Assembly (NCBI RefSeq): GCF_002250505.1
Contig: NZ_NJGY01000001.1
Coordinates: forward strand, 603,923 to 667,922
Direction of reading: 5' to 3'
Length of the DNA stretch: 64,000 nucleotides
Source: Janthinobacterium sp. PC23-8
Lineage (GTDB): Bacteria; Pseudomonadota; Gammaproteobacteria; Burkholderiales; Burkholderiaceae_D
Numbering within the stretch: the stretch's first letter is position 1; every line of letters begins with the position of its first letter. The notes beneath the pieces are model-generated. The model was not told the origin of the DNA. It worked only from the letters and a program-made list of their open reading frames with translations, and made no database searches. This document shows positions 49,650 to 58,928 of the stretch, piece after piece. A program made the position numbers and the translations under genes.

Positions 49650-50501
49650 TTAAACGACCTGCACTGCATTGCGCAACTGGCCGATGCCGCTGATGTCGAC
49701 TTCGACGATGTCGCCGTCCTTCATGTAGGCGGGTGGATCGCGCCGGTCGCCGACGCCGCCCGGGGTGCCGGTGGCGATGATGTCGCCGGGACTGAGCGTG
49801 GTGAAGCTCGACAGATAGGCGATGATCACGGGCAGCGTGAAGATCAGGTCGGAGATCGGCGCCTGCTGGACGATCTCGCCGTTCAGGCGCGTGGTCAATT
49901 GCGACTGCGTGATGTCGGCAACCTCGTCGGCCGTGACCAGCGCCGGGCCGAACACGCCGGTGCCGGCGAAATTCTTGCCCGGGGTCCATTGATGGGTATG
50001 GCGCTGCCAGTCGCGCACCGTGCCGTCGTTGAAGCAGGCGTAGCCGGCGATATGTGCGAACGCGTCCGCTTCGGCGATATCGGTGCCGCCCTTGCCGATC
50101 ACCACCGCCAGTTCGCCTTCATAGTCGAACATCTGCGACTTGGCGCCCGGGAAGCGCATCGGCGCGCCGTCGGCGCTCAAGCTGTCGGCGAAGCGCACGA
50201 AGATCGCGGGATGGGCCGCGTCGGGCCGCTTGGTCTCGGCCACATGGGACTTGTAATTGAGGCCGACGCAGAAGATCTTGCGCGGATTGCCCACCGGCGG
50301 CAACAGGCGCACCTCGGCCAGCTGCCGCGTGGCCGGCTGGCCGGCGACGGCGGCGGCCAGCTCCGGCAAGGCCTGCGCGTCGAGCACGGCGCGGATGTCG
50401 GGATAGCGCGCCAGCACGCTGGCGTCGGGTTCGATAATTTGTGTGCCGGACAGCACGCCGTAGGTGGCGATCCCCTTATATTCGTATGCGACCAACTTCA
50501 T
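49650..50501 (-). CDS. Fumarylacetoacetate hydrolase family protein
   Basis: A 283-residue hydrolase/decarboxylase of the FAH superfamily. Its metal-binding motif is FDYEGELAVVIGKGGTDIAEADA with ligand Glu/Asp residues. KIFCVGLNYKSHVAE, NDGTVRDWQRHTHQWTPGKNFAGTGVFGP and GDIIATGTPGGVG are diagnostic for the acylpyruvase/2-keto-acid branch. It is the first gene of the hydantoinase operon and divergent from a LysR regulator. It would cleave a ring-opened keto-acid produced by the same pathway. Confidence 0.9.
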   Translation of the reverse strand: MKLVAYEYKGIATYGVLSGTQIIEPDASVLARYPDIRAVLDAQALPELAAAVAGQPATRQLAEVRLLPPVGNPRKIFCVGLNYKSHVAETKRPDAAHPAIFVRFADSLSADGAPMRFPGAKSQMFDYEGELAVVIGKGGTDIAEADAFAHIAGYACFNDGTVRDWQRHTHQWTPGKNFAGTGVFGPALVTADEVADITQSQLTTRLNGEIVQQAPISDLIFTLPVIIAYLSSFTTLSPGDIIATGTPGGVGDRRDPPAYMKDGDIVEVDISGIGQLRNAVQVV

Positions 50502-50633
50502 TGCTTGTCTCCTTTTGTCGTCGATAGGCTGGCTTGACCAGTGTTACGGACGAGTGTAGGCCATGCTACGATATGCGAGAAGATAGCAATCTGGCATTTC
50601 AGATATTCGTAAATTGGCATAACGGAGGGTGCG
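50502..50633. promoter_or_regulatory. Divergent promoter region, FAH operon / LysR
   Basis: A 132-base spacer. AGATAGCAATCTGG and GGCATTTCAGATATTCG contain short dyads of the T-N11-A kind expected for the LysR product. No strong -35/-10 pair is visible. Confidence 0.4.
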
Positions 50634-51527
50634 GTGGACTACACGGCATGGAAACTGTTTATCGACGTCAGTGAGCTGGGCAGCCTGACCAAGGCGGCCG
50701 CCGTCCATGGCACCACGCAGCCGCACATCAGCCGCCAGATCGGCGAACTGGAACGCGCATGCGGCGGCCGCCTGTTCCAGCGCACCGGGCGCGGCGTGGT
50801 ATTGACGGAGCTGGGGCGCCGCATCGCGCCGCGCATCCGCAGCTGGATCACGCAGACCGAGCAGCTGGCCAACGATATCCGCGCCACGTCGGGTACGCCG
50901 GTGGGCACGGTGCGCATCGGCATCCTGCCATCGACGGCCCATCCGCTGGCCAGCACGCTCTACCATCAATTGAAACAGCGCTATCCGCTGATCCAGCTGA
51001 TCGTGCGCGAAGGCCAGGGCGCCCAGCTTGAAACCTGGCTCGACAACGGCGACGTCGATCTGGCGGTCCTGTATCGGCACAGCCCGTCGCCGAACCATGG
51101 CGATATCTATCTGGCGCAGGTGCCGACCTTTCTGGTGGGGCCACCGGGCGACGCGCTCACGCGCGAGGGGACGGTGCGCTTCGACGTCCTGGACCATCTG
51201 CCGCTGGTGCTGTTCTGCCGGCCCAATTCCTGGCGCGACCGCCTCGACCAGGTCGCGGCCGAGCGCGGCATCACGCTTGATGTAGCGGCCGAAGCCGATT
51301 CGCTGGCGCTGCAGACACGCATCGTCAGCGACGGCGGCATTTATGCGCTACTCGGTCCGTATGCGATTGCCGGCGCGAACGCGCAATTGCGCCTGCAGGC
51401 GGCGCGGGTGGTGGAGCCCGAACTATCGCGCCACATTGCGCTGGCCATGTCGCGCCACGGCCATCTGACCCTCGCCTGCCGCGCCGTCATGAAGTTCATC
51501 GAGGAAGGCGCACCGGGCATGTGGTAA
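50634..51527 (+). CDS. LysR-family regulator of the hydantoinase cluster
   Basis: A 297-residue LysR protein starting with GTG after a GGAGGG ribosome site. The winged helix is DYTAWKLFIDVSELGSLTKAAAVHGTTQPHISRQIGELERACGGRLFQRTGRGVVLTELG; an effector domain with VRIGILPSTAH follows. It is divergent from the FAH-hyuA-hyuB-cobW-MFS operon and probably activates it. A relic of its 3' end lies at 39178-39340. Confidence 0.9.
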   Translation: MDYTAWKLFIDVSELGSLTKAAAVHGTTQPHISRQIGELERACGGRLFQRTGRGVVLTELGRRIAPRIRSWITQTEQLANDIRATSGTPVGTVRIGILPSTAHPLASTLYHQLKQRYPLIQLIVREGQGAQLETWLDNGDVDLAVLYRHSPSPNHGDIYLAQVPTFLVGPPGDALTREGTVRFDVLDHLPLVLFCRPNSWRDRLDQVAAERGITLDVAAEADSLALQTRIVSDGGIYALLGPYAIAGANAQLRLQAARVVEPELSRHIALAMSRHGHLTLACRAVMKFIEEGAPGMW

Positions 51528-51616
51528 GCGACGCCATGTGCGCCGGTCGTGCCTGACGACGAACGATGTATCGGCCGGCGCAGCCACAGCGCCCACAGCA
51601 GCAAGGGGAACAATGG

Positions 51617-54600
51617 CTATGCTTGCCTGGCCGCCACTTGCGCCAGGGTCGCTTGCAGGGCCGCGAAATCGACCGGCTTGGTCAGGTGCAGGTCAAAGCC
51701 GGCCTGCCGCGAGCGCAGCCGGTCCTGCTCGCTGCCCCAGCCGGTCAGCGCGATCAGCGTCGCATCCTGCATACCGTCCATCTTGCGCATGGCCACCGCC
51801 ACCGCATAGCCGTCCATGTCGGGCAGGCCGATATCGAGCAGCACCAGCGGCACCGGCCACTGCGCCGCTTTTTCCAGCGCGCTGGCGCCGTCATGGGCCA
51901 CCATCACGTCATAGCCGCTGAACTCCATCAGCGCGCTCAGGGTTTCGGCCGCGTCGACATTGTCGTCCACCAGCAGTACCTTCATGGTTGCCGCAGGTGC
52001 AGTCGATGCCGGTGGTGCGATCTCCCCTGCTGCCTCAGGCACCGCTTCATGGTCAAACAAAGGCAGGCGCACGGTAAAACGGCTGCCATGGCCGATACCG
52101 GCGCTGGCCGCCTCGACCTGGCCGCCATGCAGTTGCACCAGCCGCTGCGCCAGGCTCAGGCCCACGCCCAGGCCGCCCTGCGACATGCCTTCGGTGCCGG
52201 GCGCCTGCGCATACAGATCGAACACGGTCGTCAGCACCTCGGCGGCGATACCCACGCCATTGTCACGCACCTCGATCACCACCTGGTTCGCCACTGCATC
52301 AATGCGCGCGGCCACGGTGATGGCGCCGCCTTTCGGCGTGTATTTGGCGGCGTTGTTGACCAGGTTGCTGAGCACCTGCGCGATCCGGTGCCGGTCCACA
52401 TGCAGCGCCACGCTGTCGGGCGGCAGTTCGACGCTCAGTTGATGGCCGCCCGCGCGGATCAGCGGCATACTGATTTCGATCGCCTGGCTGACCACCGCAG
52501 CGAGCGTCACCGCGTCACGCTTGAGGGTCAGCTTGCCGCTGGTCAGGCGCGCCATGTCCAGCAGGTCGTCGACCAGGTGCACCATATGGTTGACCTGGCG
52601 CTCCATCATGGCGCCAATATCGTGGCGCGAGGCGGCCGGCGCGCCGGCGCGCATCAGTTCCAGGCCCGTGCGGATCGGCGCGAGCGGATTGCGCAGCTCG
52701 TGCGCCAGGGTGACCAGGAATTCACTCTGCATGCGGTTCTTCTCGCCCAGCTCGCCCGCCAGCGCCTCGGCGCGTTCCTGCAGCAGCTTGAGTTCATGCA
52801 CATCGATCACCGTGCCCACGTAGCCGGCCGGCTGGCCGTCGTCGTCGACCCTCGGCATGCCGATATCGATCGCCCAGCGGTACTGGCCATCGCGGCGGCG
52901 CAGCCGGTAGTCGAACGAAAACGGGGCGTGGCTGGCATTGGCGGCCAGGAATTGCTCGCGCGTGCGCGACAGGTCGTCGGCATGCAGGTTTTCCAGCCAG
53001 CCAAAGCCCAGATCCTGATCCTGCCGGCGCCCGGTAAAGTCGGACCAGCGCTGGCTCAGGTAGGTGCAACTGCCGTAAACGTCGGTGGTCCACAGCATCA
53101 CGGGCGACGCATCGATCAGGGTGCGGAAATACGCTTCCTGCTTGAACGCCTCCTGGCTTTGCTGGCGGCGCTCGCGCGCCAGGTCGACCTGGCGCTGCAC
53201 CCTTGCCTGCAGTTCGCTGGCCGCAAACGGCTTGACCAGATAGTCGTTGGCGCCCGCGCGCAAGCCTTCGACCTTGGCTTCTTCGCCGGCGCGCGCCGAC
53301 AGCAGCATCACCGGCAGGTGGCGCAGCGACTCGGTGGCGCGCAGCCTGGCAATCAGGCCGAAGCCATCGAGTCTGGGCATCATCACGTCGCTCACCAGCA
53401 GGTCCGGCGGGTCGGCCAGCAGCAGCTCGAACGCCGCCTCGCCATCGGCGCAGGCCGTCACATCGGCATACGCGCCCAGCAGCGACTTGATATAGGCGCG
53501 CATGTCGTTGTTGTCGTCGGCGACGACGATGCGCGGACGCGCGCGCGCAGTCTCGACTGCTTGCGGCGCGGCGACTGCAGAGGCAGATTCAGATGCGGGA
53601 TCGGCGGCGTCGGGCAGCCAGCGCAAGGCTTCCTCGACAAACGAGGCGCCCTGCTGCGACTGCGCCGCATCGAAATGGCGCGCCAGGCGCTCGGCCGGCA
53701 GGTGCTCGTTGCCGAACGGCAGGTCGACATCGAAGCGCGTGCCCTCGCCTTCCACGCTGTGCACGGCGATCATGCCGCCATGCAGGCGCACCAGTTCCTG
53801 GATCAGCGCCAGACCGATGCCGGTGCCCTCATAGGTGCGCCCGGCTGCGCCCTCGATGCGGTGGAAGCGCTCGAACATGCGCGGCAATTCGTGCGCCGGG
53901 ATGCCGCTGCCGGTGTCGCGCACCGACAGGCGCGCCATGCCCTGGTGGCGGCGCAAGGTGAGCGCCACTTCGCCGTGCAAGGTGAACTTGAAGGCGTTCG
54001 ACAGCAGGTTGAAGACGATCTTTTCCCACATGTCGCGGTCGACATGCACCGGTTCGCCCAGGTCCTGCAAGTCCACCGTATAGGCCAGGCCACCCTTTTC
54101 CATGGCCGACTCGAACACGCCGGCCAGCTCCAGGGTGACCTGGCGCAAGTCGGACGCCACATAGGTCGCCATCACCCGGCCGGCCTCGATGCGCGAAAAG
54201 TCGAGCAGGGAATTGACCAGTTTCAGAAGCCGCAACGAATTGCGGTGCGTCACTTCGATGCGCTGGCGCTGCACCGGGTCGAGCAGGTGGCGCGTGTCGG
54301 CCAGCGACTCGGCCAGCGGACCGAGGATCAGGGTCAGCGGCGTGCGAAATTCGTGCGACACATTGGAAAAAAAGGCCGTCTTGGAACGGTCGATCTCGGC
54401 CAGTTCCTCGGCGCGGCGCTGTTCGCGTTCATACGCCAGCACATTGCCTACCGCCGTGTTGACGGCGCCGCCGAGCAGCGCATAAAAATTGCAGTAATCA
54501 GCGTCGAGCGCGCGGCGGGCGCTGGCGCCGGCGACCAGGAAACCGAACAGCGCCACCTGTCCCGGCAAGGCCAGCGGCAGCACCATGGCGCTGCGCGGCA

Positions 54601-55441
54601 ACTCGTCGTAGGGGCCGCAAGCGTCCAGACCCAAGCGCGCTTCAAGAGCGTCGACCTGCTGCATCACGCCCGCCTGCGCGGTGGCGGCAAACGGCCAGAG
54701 GACGTCGTCGAACGCAGCCGTGGACGGCGCCAGCGCACCGCCTGCCGCGATGCCGGCGCTACCGCGCAGCACCATCTGACCACTGTCCGCGTCGATCTGG
54801 TAGAACAGCAAGAATGGCACGTCCAGCGCCAGGCTGTCGTACTGGCTGGCCATCTGCGCGCCGACCTGCGCTATCGTGCGCGCCGTGCCGATGGCCGCGC
54901 TCAGGTCGCGCAAGCCCTGCGTGCGCCGCGCATTGAGCACCTGCCCGGTCGACTCCGTAATCGGATGAAACACGCCACCGACCTTGCCCGACTCGTCGCG
55001 GATCGACGAAAACGAGAACGTCATGAAGGCTTCTTCCAGGTAGCCATCGCGGTCGAGGAACATGCGCTGGTCGCGGATATACGCGCCCTCGCCTTCGTGC
55101 GCGCGGTCGAACGCGCCGCCCACCACCGGCAAGGCGGTGGCCCAGCACACCTTGAACGGCTCGCCCATCGATTGCGGATGCTTGGCGCCGCAGATCGGGC
55201 GATACGCATCGTTATAAATCTGCACATCCTCGGCCCCCCACGCCACCAGGATCGGAAAAGTCGACGACAGGCACAGGCTGACGGACGTGCGCAGGCTTTG
55301 CGGCCAGCCTTCCAGCGGCCCCAGCGAGGTGGCTGACCAGTCCATGGTACGGATCAATGCGCCCATTTCGCCACCGCCGGACAGCCAGTCGAGGTCGTGG
55401 TTGAGCGCGGGAATAGAAGGCGGGGCAAGGGGCTGAGTCAC
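51617..55441 (-). CDS. Double hybrid sensor histidine kinase
   Basis: A 1274-residue cytoplasmic sensor with two complete kinase/receiver modules. In order: a PAS-like domain (about 40-170), a GAF-like domain (175-340), HisKA with His363 (SNVSHEFRTPLT), HATPase (about 470-575, DTGSGIP and GTGIGLAL boxes), and a receiver with Asp685 (SDVMMPRLDG). Then come PAS (770-885), a second HisKA with His914 (TLAHELRNPLAP), a second HATPase (1015-1128, RDNGVGI) and a second receiver with Asp1203 (LLDIGLPDMDG). No membrane helices are visible. There is no adjacent output regulator gene. Its signal is unknown. The gene borders the mobile region. Confidence 0.93.
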   Translation of the reverse strand: MTQPLAPPSIPALNHDLDWLSGGGEMGALIRTMDWSATSLGPLEGWPQSLRTSVSLCLSSTFPILVAWGAEDVQIYNDAYRPICGAKHPQSMGEPFKVCWATALPVVGGAFDRAHEGEGAYIRDQRMFLDRDGYLEEAFMTFSFSSIRDESGKVGGVFHPITESTGQVLNARRTQGLRDLSAAIGTARTIAQVGAQMASQYDSLALDVPFLLFYQIDADSGQMVLRGSAGIAAGGALAPSTAAFDDVLWPFAATAQAGVMQQVDALEARLGLDACGPYDELPRSAMVLPLALPGQVALFGFLVAGASARRALDADYCNFYALLGGAVNTAVGNVLAYEREQRRAEELAEIDRSKTAFFSNVSHEFRTPLTLILGPLAESLADTRHLLDPVQRQRIEVTHRNSLRLLKLVNSLLDFSRIEAGRVMATYVASDLRQVTLELAGVFESAMEKGGLAYTVDLQDLGEPVHVDRDMWEKIVFNLLSNAFKFTLHGEVALTLRRHQGMARLSVRDTGSGIPAHELPRMFERFHRIEGAAGRTYEGTGIGLALIQELVRLHGGMIAVHSVEGEGTRFDVDLPFGNEHLPAERLARHFDAAQSQQGASFVEEALRWLPDAADPASESASAVAAPQAVETARARPRIVVADDNNDMRAYIKSLLGAYADVTACADGEAAFELLLADPPDLLVSDVMMPRLDGFGLIARLRATESLRHLPVMLLSARAGEEAKVEGLRAGANDYLVKPFAASELQARVQRQVDLARERRQQSQEAFKQEAYFRTLIDASPVMLWTTDVYGSCTYLSQRWSDFTGRRQDQDLGFGWLENLHADDLSRTREQFLAANASHAPFSFDYRLRRRDGQYRWAIDIGMPRVDDDGQPAGYVGTVIDVHELKLLQERAEALAGELGEKNRMQSEFLVTLAHELRNPLAPIRTGLELMRAGAPAASRHDIGAMMERQVNHMVHLVDDLLDMARLTSGKLTLKRDAVTLAAVVSQAIEISMPLIRAGGHQLSVELPPDSVALHVDRHRIAQVLSNLVNNAAKYTPKGGAITVAARIDAVANQVVIEVRDNGVGIAAEVLTTVFDLYAQAPGTEGMSQGGLGVGLSLAQRLVQLHGGQVEAASAGIGHGSRFTVRLPLFDHEAVPEAAGEIAPPASTAPAATMKVLLVDDNVDAAETLSALMEFSGYDVMVAHDGASALEKAAQWPVPLVLLDIGLPDMDGYAVAVAMRKMDGMQDATLIALTGWGSEQDRLRSRQAGFDLHLTKPVDFAALQATLAQVAARQA

Positions 55442-55503
55442 GAAGGTTGTACCGGGCAGAGAGGATGATGGTGATCGGATGACGTGGGTAACATATTATA
55501 TGC

Positions 55504-55516
55504 CGGGACGAGGGAT
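55504..55516. other. Possible degenerate attachment site
   Basis: CGGGACGAGGGAT resembles CGGGACGAGAGGAT at 62652-62665 inside the 3' end of tRNA-Pro. It lies exactly between the kinase gene and the integrase remnant. Only nine bases are contiguous identity, so this may be chance. Confidence 0.25.
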
Positions 55517-55633
55517 GGCTTGGACGCGGATCGGGGAGGTGGCTCCCAGGGGGGCGCAACTCACCTGAAAGCTATCGCTATCTGAACATGAAGCGGACCA
55601 TCTGCCCGGACAATCGGGGCTTAAGGTTCAGCC

Positions 55634-56464
55634 ATGGTGACGCAAATGTTTGCCTGGGCCCGCAAGCGGCAGCCGTGGCGCAAGCTGATGGTCGACGGCG
55701 ATCCGATGGAGCTGATCGAGATCGAGAAGATCGTCAGCCCCGAATACGACCTCGACAATAGGCGGGACCGCATCCTGTCGGCCGACGAGATCCGCGAGCT
55801 GCACGCCACTATCACCAGCATGCACACGGAGTACGAGGCGGCGCCGAACAAGCGCATCGGACGGCAGCCGCTGGAGGCCACCACCGAGCGCGCGATCTGG
55901 ATCATGCTGTCGACGCTTTGCCGCGTCGGCGAGACAGCCATGGCGCGCTGGGAGCATGTCGACCTGGCGGCCGCCACCTGGTTCATCCCGAAGGAAAACG
56001 TCAAGGACAACATCGCCGACCTGACCGTGTACCTGTCGGCGTTCGCGCTGGACCAGTTCCAGCAGCTGCACACGCACACCGGCCACAGCGCCTGGTGCTT
56101 CCCGGCCAGGAACAACGCCGGCAACATCAAGGGGAAGTCGATCAGCAAGCAGGTCGGCGACCGCCAGTCGATGTTCAAGAAGAACAGGGACGGCACGCCG
56201 CGCGCGCCGCTGAAGAATCGGCGCAGCGACGACACCCTGGTGCTCGCCGGCGGCAAGAATGGCGCCTGGACGCCGCACGACCTGCGCCGCACGGGCGCGA
56301 CGATGATGCAGGCACTGGGGATTTCGCTGGAACTGATCGACCGCTGCCAGAACCACGTGCTGCCGGGCAGCAAGGTGCGCCGGCATTACATGCTGCATGA
56401 CTATGCGGACGAGAAGCGGGCGGCTTGGGCGGCGCTGGGTGAGCGCTTGGTCGCAGTCTTAGGG
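55634..56464 (+). pseudogene. N-terminally truncated, IS-interrupted tyrosine integrase
   Basis: The reading frame gives the catalytic part of a P4-type tyrosine recombinase: CRVGE carries the first Arg, HDLRRTGATMM the His-x-x-Arg pair, and VRRHYMLHDYADEKRAAW the region of the nucleophilic Tyr. A TAA lies in frame 4 codons before the first ATG (55622), and the arm- and core-binding N-terminal domains are missing. At the 3' end an IS4-type element sits after ...GERLVAVLG. Removing the IS and one target copy restores MPARFYEYPR and a TAG at 58008-58010. The gene is therefore dead twice over. Confidence 0.85.
56456..56464. repeat. Target-site duplication, left copy
   Basis: GTCTTAGGG, repeated exactly at 57969-57977. 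It is the 9-bp target duplication made when the IS element inserted. Confidence 0.95.
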
Positions 56465-57968
56465 CATAGGTTTATACACATCTCCGCGTCAGCCCGCCAA
56501 GTTTGCTTGGCGATAACAGTGGGGCGGAAAAATCCGTTTACATTCAAGCACTTGCGGGAGCAGTTGTAAACTATTGATTTTTCAGGTTTACTCTCGTCTT
56601 TTGGCTCGCGAAATAATGACTAAATCGACGCACTGGACGGGCCTGGAATTTGCTGAACTTGACCTTGGGGACTCCCGCCTTGACAGTCGCGCCAGGAAGA
56701 TCGTGGCGCGATTTGCCGACAAGCCCTCGTCCAGCATTCCTAAGTCGTGCAATGGCTGGGCCGAGACGATCGCCACATACCGATTTCTCGAGAACGACGC
56801 CGTCGAGTGGCGCGACATCATGGCACCGCACTGGGCCAAGACGCAGCAGCGCATGGGCGAACACCCCGTCATTCTGTGCTTGCAGGACACGACCGAACTC
56901 AATTTCAACGGGCAGCAGATCGAAGGTCTCGGGCCGCTCAGCTATGAAGTCCAGCGCGGCATGTATGTCCATCCAACGTACGCCGTCACGCCGGAACGGT
57001 TGCCGCTAGGCGTGCTCGACGCCTGGATGTGGGCGCGCGAGAAGATCAACGCTGCCGGCGTTCGACCGGGAATCAAGGAAAGTGGCCGCTGGATCGAAGG
57101 CTACGGGCGGATCGCCGAGATGGCCGCCGAGATGCCGGCGACGCGACTGGTGTACGTGGCCGACCGCGAGGCCGATATGATCGAGCTGATGACCTACGCA
57201 CAGGACTGCGGCACGCCGGCCGACTGGCTGGTGCGCGCGAAGACCGACCGGGCACTGCCAGAGGGCGAGCGATTGTGGGCGCACACGCTCGATGGTGCGC
57301 CGGTGGGGGAAATCAGTTTCGTCATCGGCGCGCGCGACAAACAGAAGGGCCGCAAGGTGCGCCAGCAACTCTGGGCCAGGCGTGTGGAACTGCCGGCGCG
57401 GCGCGGCGTCAAGATCGCTGCGACCTGCGTCATCGCGCGCGAAATCGATGCGCCCGCCGGCATCGAGCCGATCGAATGGCGCTTGCTCACCAATCGAACC
57501 GCCACCACCGTCGATGAGGTGATCGAGTTGATCGACTGGTACCGCGCGCGTTGGGAAATTGAGATGTTCTTCCATGTGTTGAAGAACGCCTGCAAGGTCG
57601 AGGCGATGCAGCTCTCCCACATCGACAATCTTGAACGCGCGCTGGCGCTGTTCATGATCGTGGCGTGGCGCGTCTCCTATCTGATGCGCATCGGGCGCAT
57701 CTGCCCGGATCTCGACGCCAGCCTGTTCTTCGACCCAGATGAAATCCGTGGCGCTTACCTGCTCACGAAGGAGCGACGGCCGGATCAGCCTCCGACACTT
57801 AACGATGTGGTGCGCTTGATCGCGCGCATCGGCGGCTTCCTTGGACGAAAAGGCGACGGCGATCCGGGCGTCAAGACAATCTGGCAGGGCATTCAGGATG
57901 TGCGCGTGGCTGCACTCACCATCAAAGCGCTACGCGACGAAGCTGGGTGATTTGTGTATAAACCTATG
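56465..57968. mobile_element. IS4-family (IS50-like) insertion sequence, 1504 bp
   Basis: Perfect 16-bp terminal inverted repeats CATAGGTTTATACACA (56465-56480) and its complement (57953-57968) bound a single transposase gene. The element is flanked by the direct repeat GTCTTAGGG. Nine-base duplications are typical of the IS50/Tn5 group within IS4. Both ends and the transposase frame are intact, so the copy may still be active. It interrupts the last codons of the integrase. Confidence 0.95.
56616..57950 (+). CDS. IS4-family transposase, Tn5/IS50-like
   Basis: A 444-residue DDE transposase. Residues about 1-60 (THWTGLEFAELDLGDSRLDSRARKIVARFADKPSSSIPKSC) are the Tn5-type DNA-binding domain. 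Acidic catalytic residues are Asp91 (CLQDTTELN), Asp183 (VYVADREADM) and Glu316 inside the Y-(2)-R-(3)-E-(6)-K signature (Tyr309, Arg312, Glu316, Lys323). The C-terminal dimerisation part is present. The ATG at 56616 is preferred; a TTG at 56574 is in frame. The only gene of the element. Confidence 0.93.
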   Translation: MTKSTHWTGLEFAELDLGDSRLDSRARKIVARFADKPSSSIPKSCNGWAETIATYRFLENDAVEWRDIMAPHWAKTQQRMGEHPVILCLQDTTELNFNGQQIEGLGPLSYEVQRGMYVHPTYAVTPERLPLGVLDAWMWAREKINAAGVRPGIKESGRWIEGYGRIAEMAAEMPATRLVYVADREADMIELMTYAQDCGTPADWLVRAKTDRALPEGERLWAHTLDGAPVGEISFVIGARDKQKGRKVRQQLWARRVELPARRGVKIAATCVIAREIDAPAGIEPIEWRLLTNRTATTVDEVIELIDWYRARWEIEMFFHVLKNACKVEAMQLSHIDNLERALALFMIVAWRVSYLMRIGRICPDLDASLFFDPDEIRGAYLLTKERRPDQPPTLNDVVRLIARIGGFLGRKGDGDPGVKTIWQGIQDVRVAALTIKALRDEAG

Positions 57969-58222
57969 GTCTTAGGGATGCCAGCTCGGTTTTATGAATA
58001 TCCTCGCTAGCCACGCAGTATGAGTGCCAAGTAATCCAGGCTATGCCACAGGCGAAAGGGCGAGCGGCAGGTGGCGAACGTCAAAATGCAGGGCAGTCAC
58101 TTCCTTGTGGTTTACTCACAAGAATATATATATTAACGCTAGCGCTCCTCTAATGACACTAGCGCATACTCCGTAATTGGCAAAAAAAGGGCGCTGCTTG
58201 CGCGGCGCCCAAAATGCTTTAG
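57969..58222. other. Integrase tail and non-coding spacer
   Basis: Contains the second GTCTTAGGG copy (57969-57977), the severed ten-codon end of the integrase to the TAG at 58008-58010, then roughly 170 bases without a gene, up to the terminator at 58182. Confidence 0.7.
58182..58210 (-). terminator. Terminator of yefM-yoeB
   Basis: GGGCGC (58189-58194) pairs with GCGCCC (58205-58210). Seven A residues at 58182-58188 make a U-run on the minus-strand transcript, 13 bases past the yoeB stop. Confidence 0.85.
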
Positions 58223-58519
58223 TTAGTAATGATAACGGCAGCCGACGACGTAAATCACGCCGGATTCCACCAAATATACTAAGCGGTGCTCCCTGTCTAT
58301 GCGGCGCGACCAAAGTCCGGTCAAATTCCCCTTGAGTGGTTCCGGCTTACCTATGCCCTTAAAAGGATCGACTACGCAAGCGTCAATCAGATCGTTAATC
58401 TTCAGGCGCTGTTTTGTGTCTTCCTTCTGCCAGTGCTGATAGTCCTCCCAGCCGACGTCAGTAAATACGACGGAGGACTGTTTAGCCTGCTCTTTATTAC
58501 TCGATTTTTGATTCTTCAT
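58223..58519 (-). CDS. yoeB: YoeB-type mRNA interferase toxin
   Basis: A 98-residue RelE-superfamily toxin that cleaves mRNA at the ribosome. The core VVFTDVGWEDYQHWQKEDTKQRLKINDLIDACVVDPFKGIGKPEPLKGNLTGLWSRRIDREHRLVYLVESGVIYVVGCRYHY is the full YoeB domain, with the catalytic Glu in GKPEPL, Arg in RRI and the C-terminal His-Tyr. It has about 13 extra hydrophilic residues at the N-terminus (MKNQKSSNKEQAKQSS) compared with typical YoeB. The start overlaps the antitoxin gene by 23 bases. Confidence 0.94.
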   Translation of the reverse strand: MKNQKSSNKEQAKQSSVVFTDVGWEDYQHWQKEDTKQRLKINDLIDACVVDPFKGIGKPEPLKGNLTGLWSRRIDREHRLVYLVESGVIYVVGCRYHY

Positions 58520-58769
58520 TCCGGTCTAGCTCCCTGATTCGGGCCTTGCCGGCTTTAAGCTGTTCAAATGATGTCAGCAAACGACTGGCGTTATTCGGCG
58601 AACTGAGTAGATATAATGTTTCCTCAATACTATTGAAATCCGCCAGCGACAACATAACAACTGCCTCCCCGCTTTGTCGGGTGATGACCGTTGGGCTGTG
58701 ATCGGTGCAAACATCATCCATCACAGCTTTCAGTCCGGCACGTGCCTCGCTAAAAGTTAAGATATTCAT
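58497..58769 (-). CDS. yefM: YefM-type antitoxin
   Basis: A 90-residue Phd/YefM antitoxin: N-terminal DNA-binding fold MNILTFSEARAGLKAVMDDVCTDHSPTVITRQSGEAVVMLSLADFNSIEETLYLL, then an extended C-terminal tail (ARIRELDRNEESKIE) that wraps the toxin. It is upstream of yoeB and overlaps it, the standard order. The complex should repress its own promoter in the AT-rich region at 58770-58870. The module lies inside the degraded mobile element and may have helped to retain it. Confidence 0.93.
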   Translation of the reverse strand: MNILTFSEARAGLKAVMDDVCTDHSPTVITRQSGEAVVMLSLADFNSIEETLYLLSSPNNASRLLTSFEQLKAGKARIRELDRNEESKIE

Positions 58770-58928
58770 TTACTAGCCTTTCCAGTCTCCGTGACGCATG
58801 CGCCAAAGAGTTTATACTTCATGTGTGTAGTTTCTTATAGCGTTTAGATTATTGACAGTATTTAGATTATTGAGAGGTAGATTTCAATATAACCATGGGA
58901 ACGATGGCAAATCCCACCCACAAATTCA
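58770..58928. other. Promoter region of yefM-yoeB
   Basis: AT-rich spacer with the direct repeat TTTAGATTATTGA seen twice (about 58845-58875). It should hold the yefM promoter. No gene. Confidence 0.4.

Noticed and set aside
51566..55336. A 1256-codon plus-strand open frame opposite the hybrid kinase
   Set aside because: Shadow of the kinase gene; the real strand shows clear HisKA, HATPase and receiver motifs.
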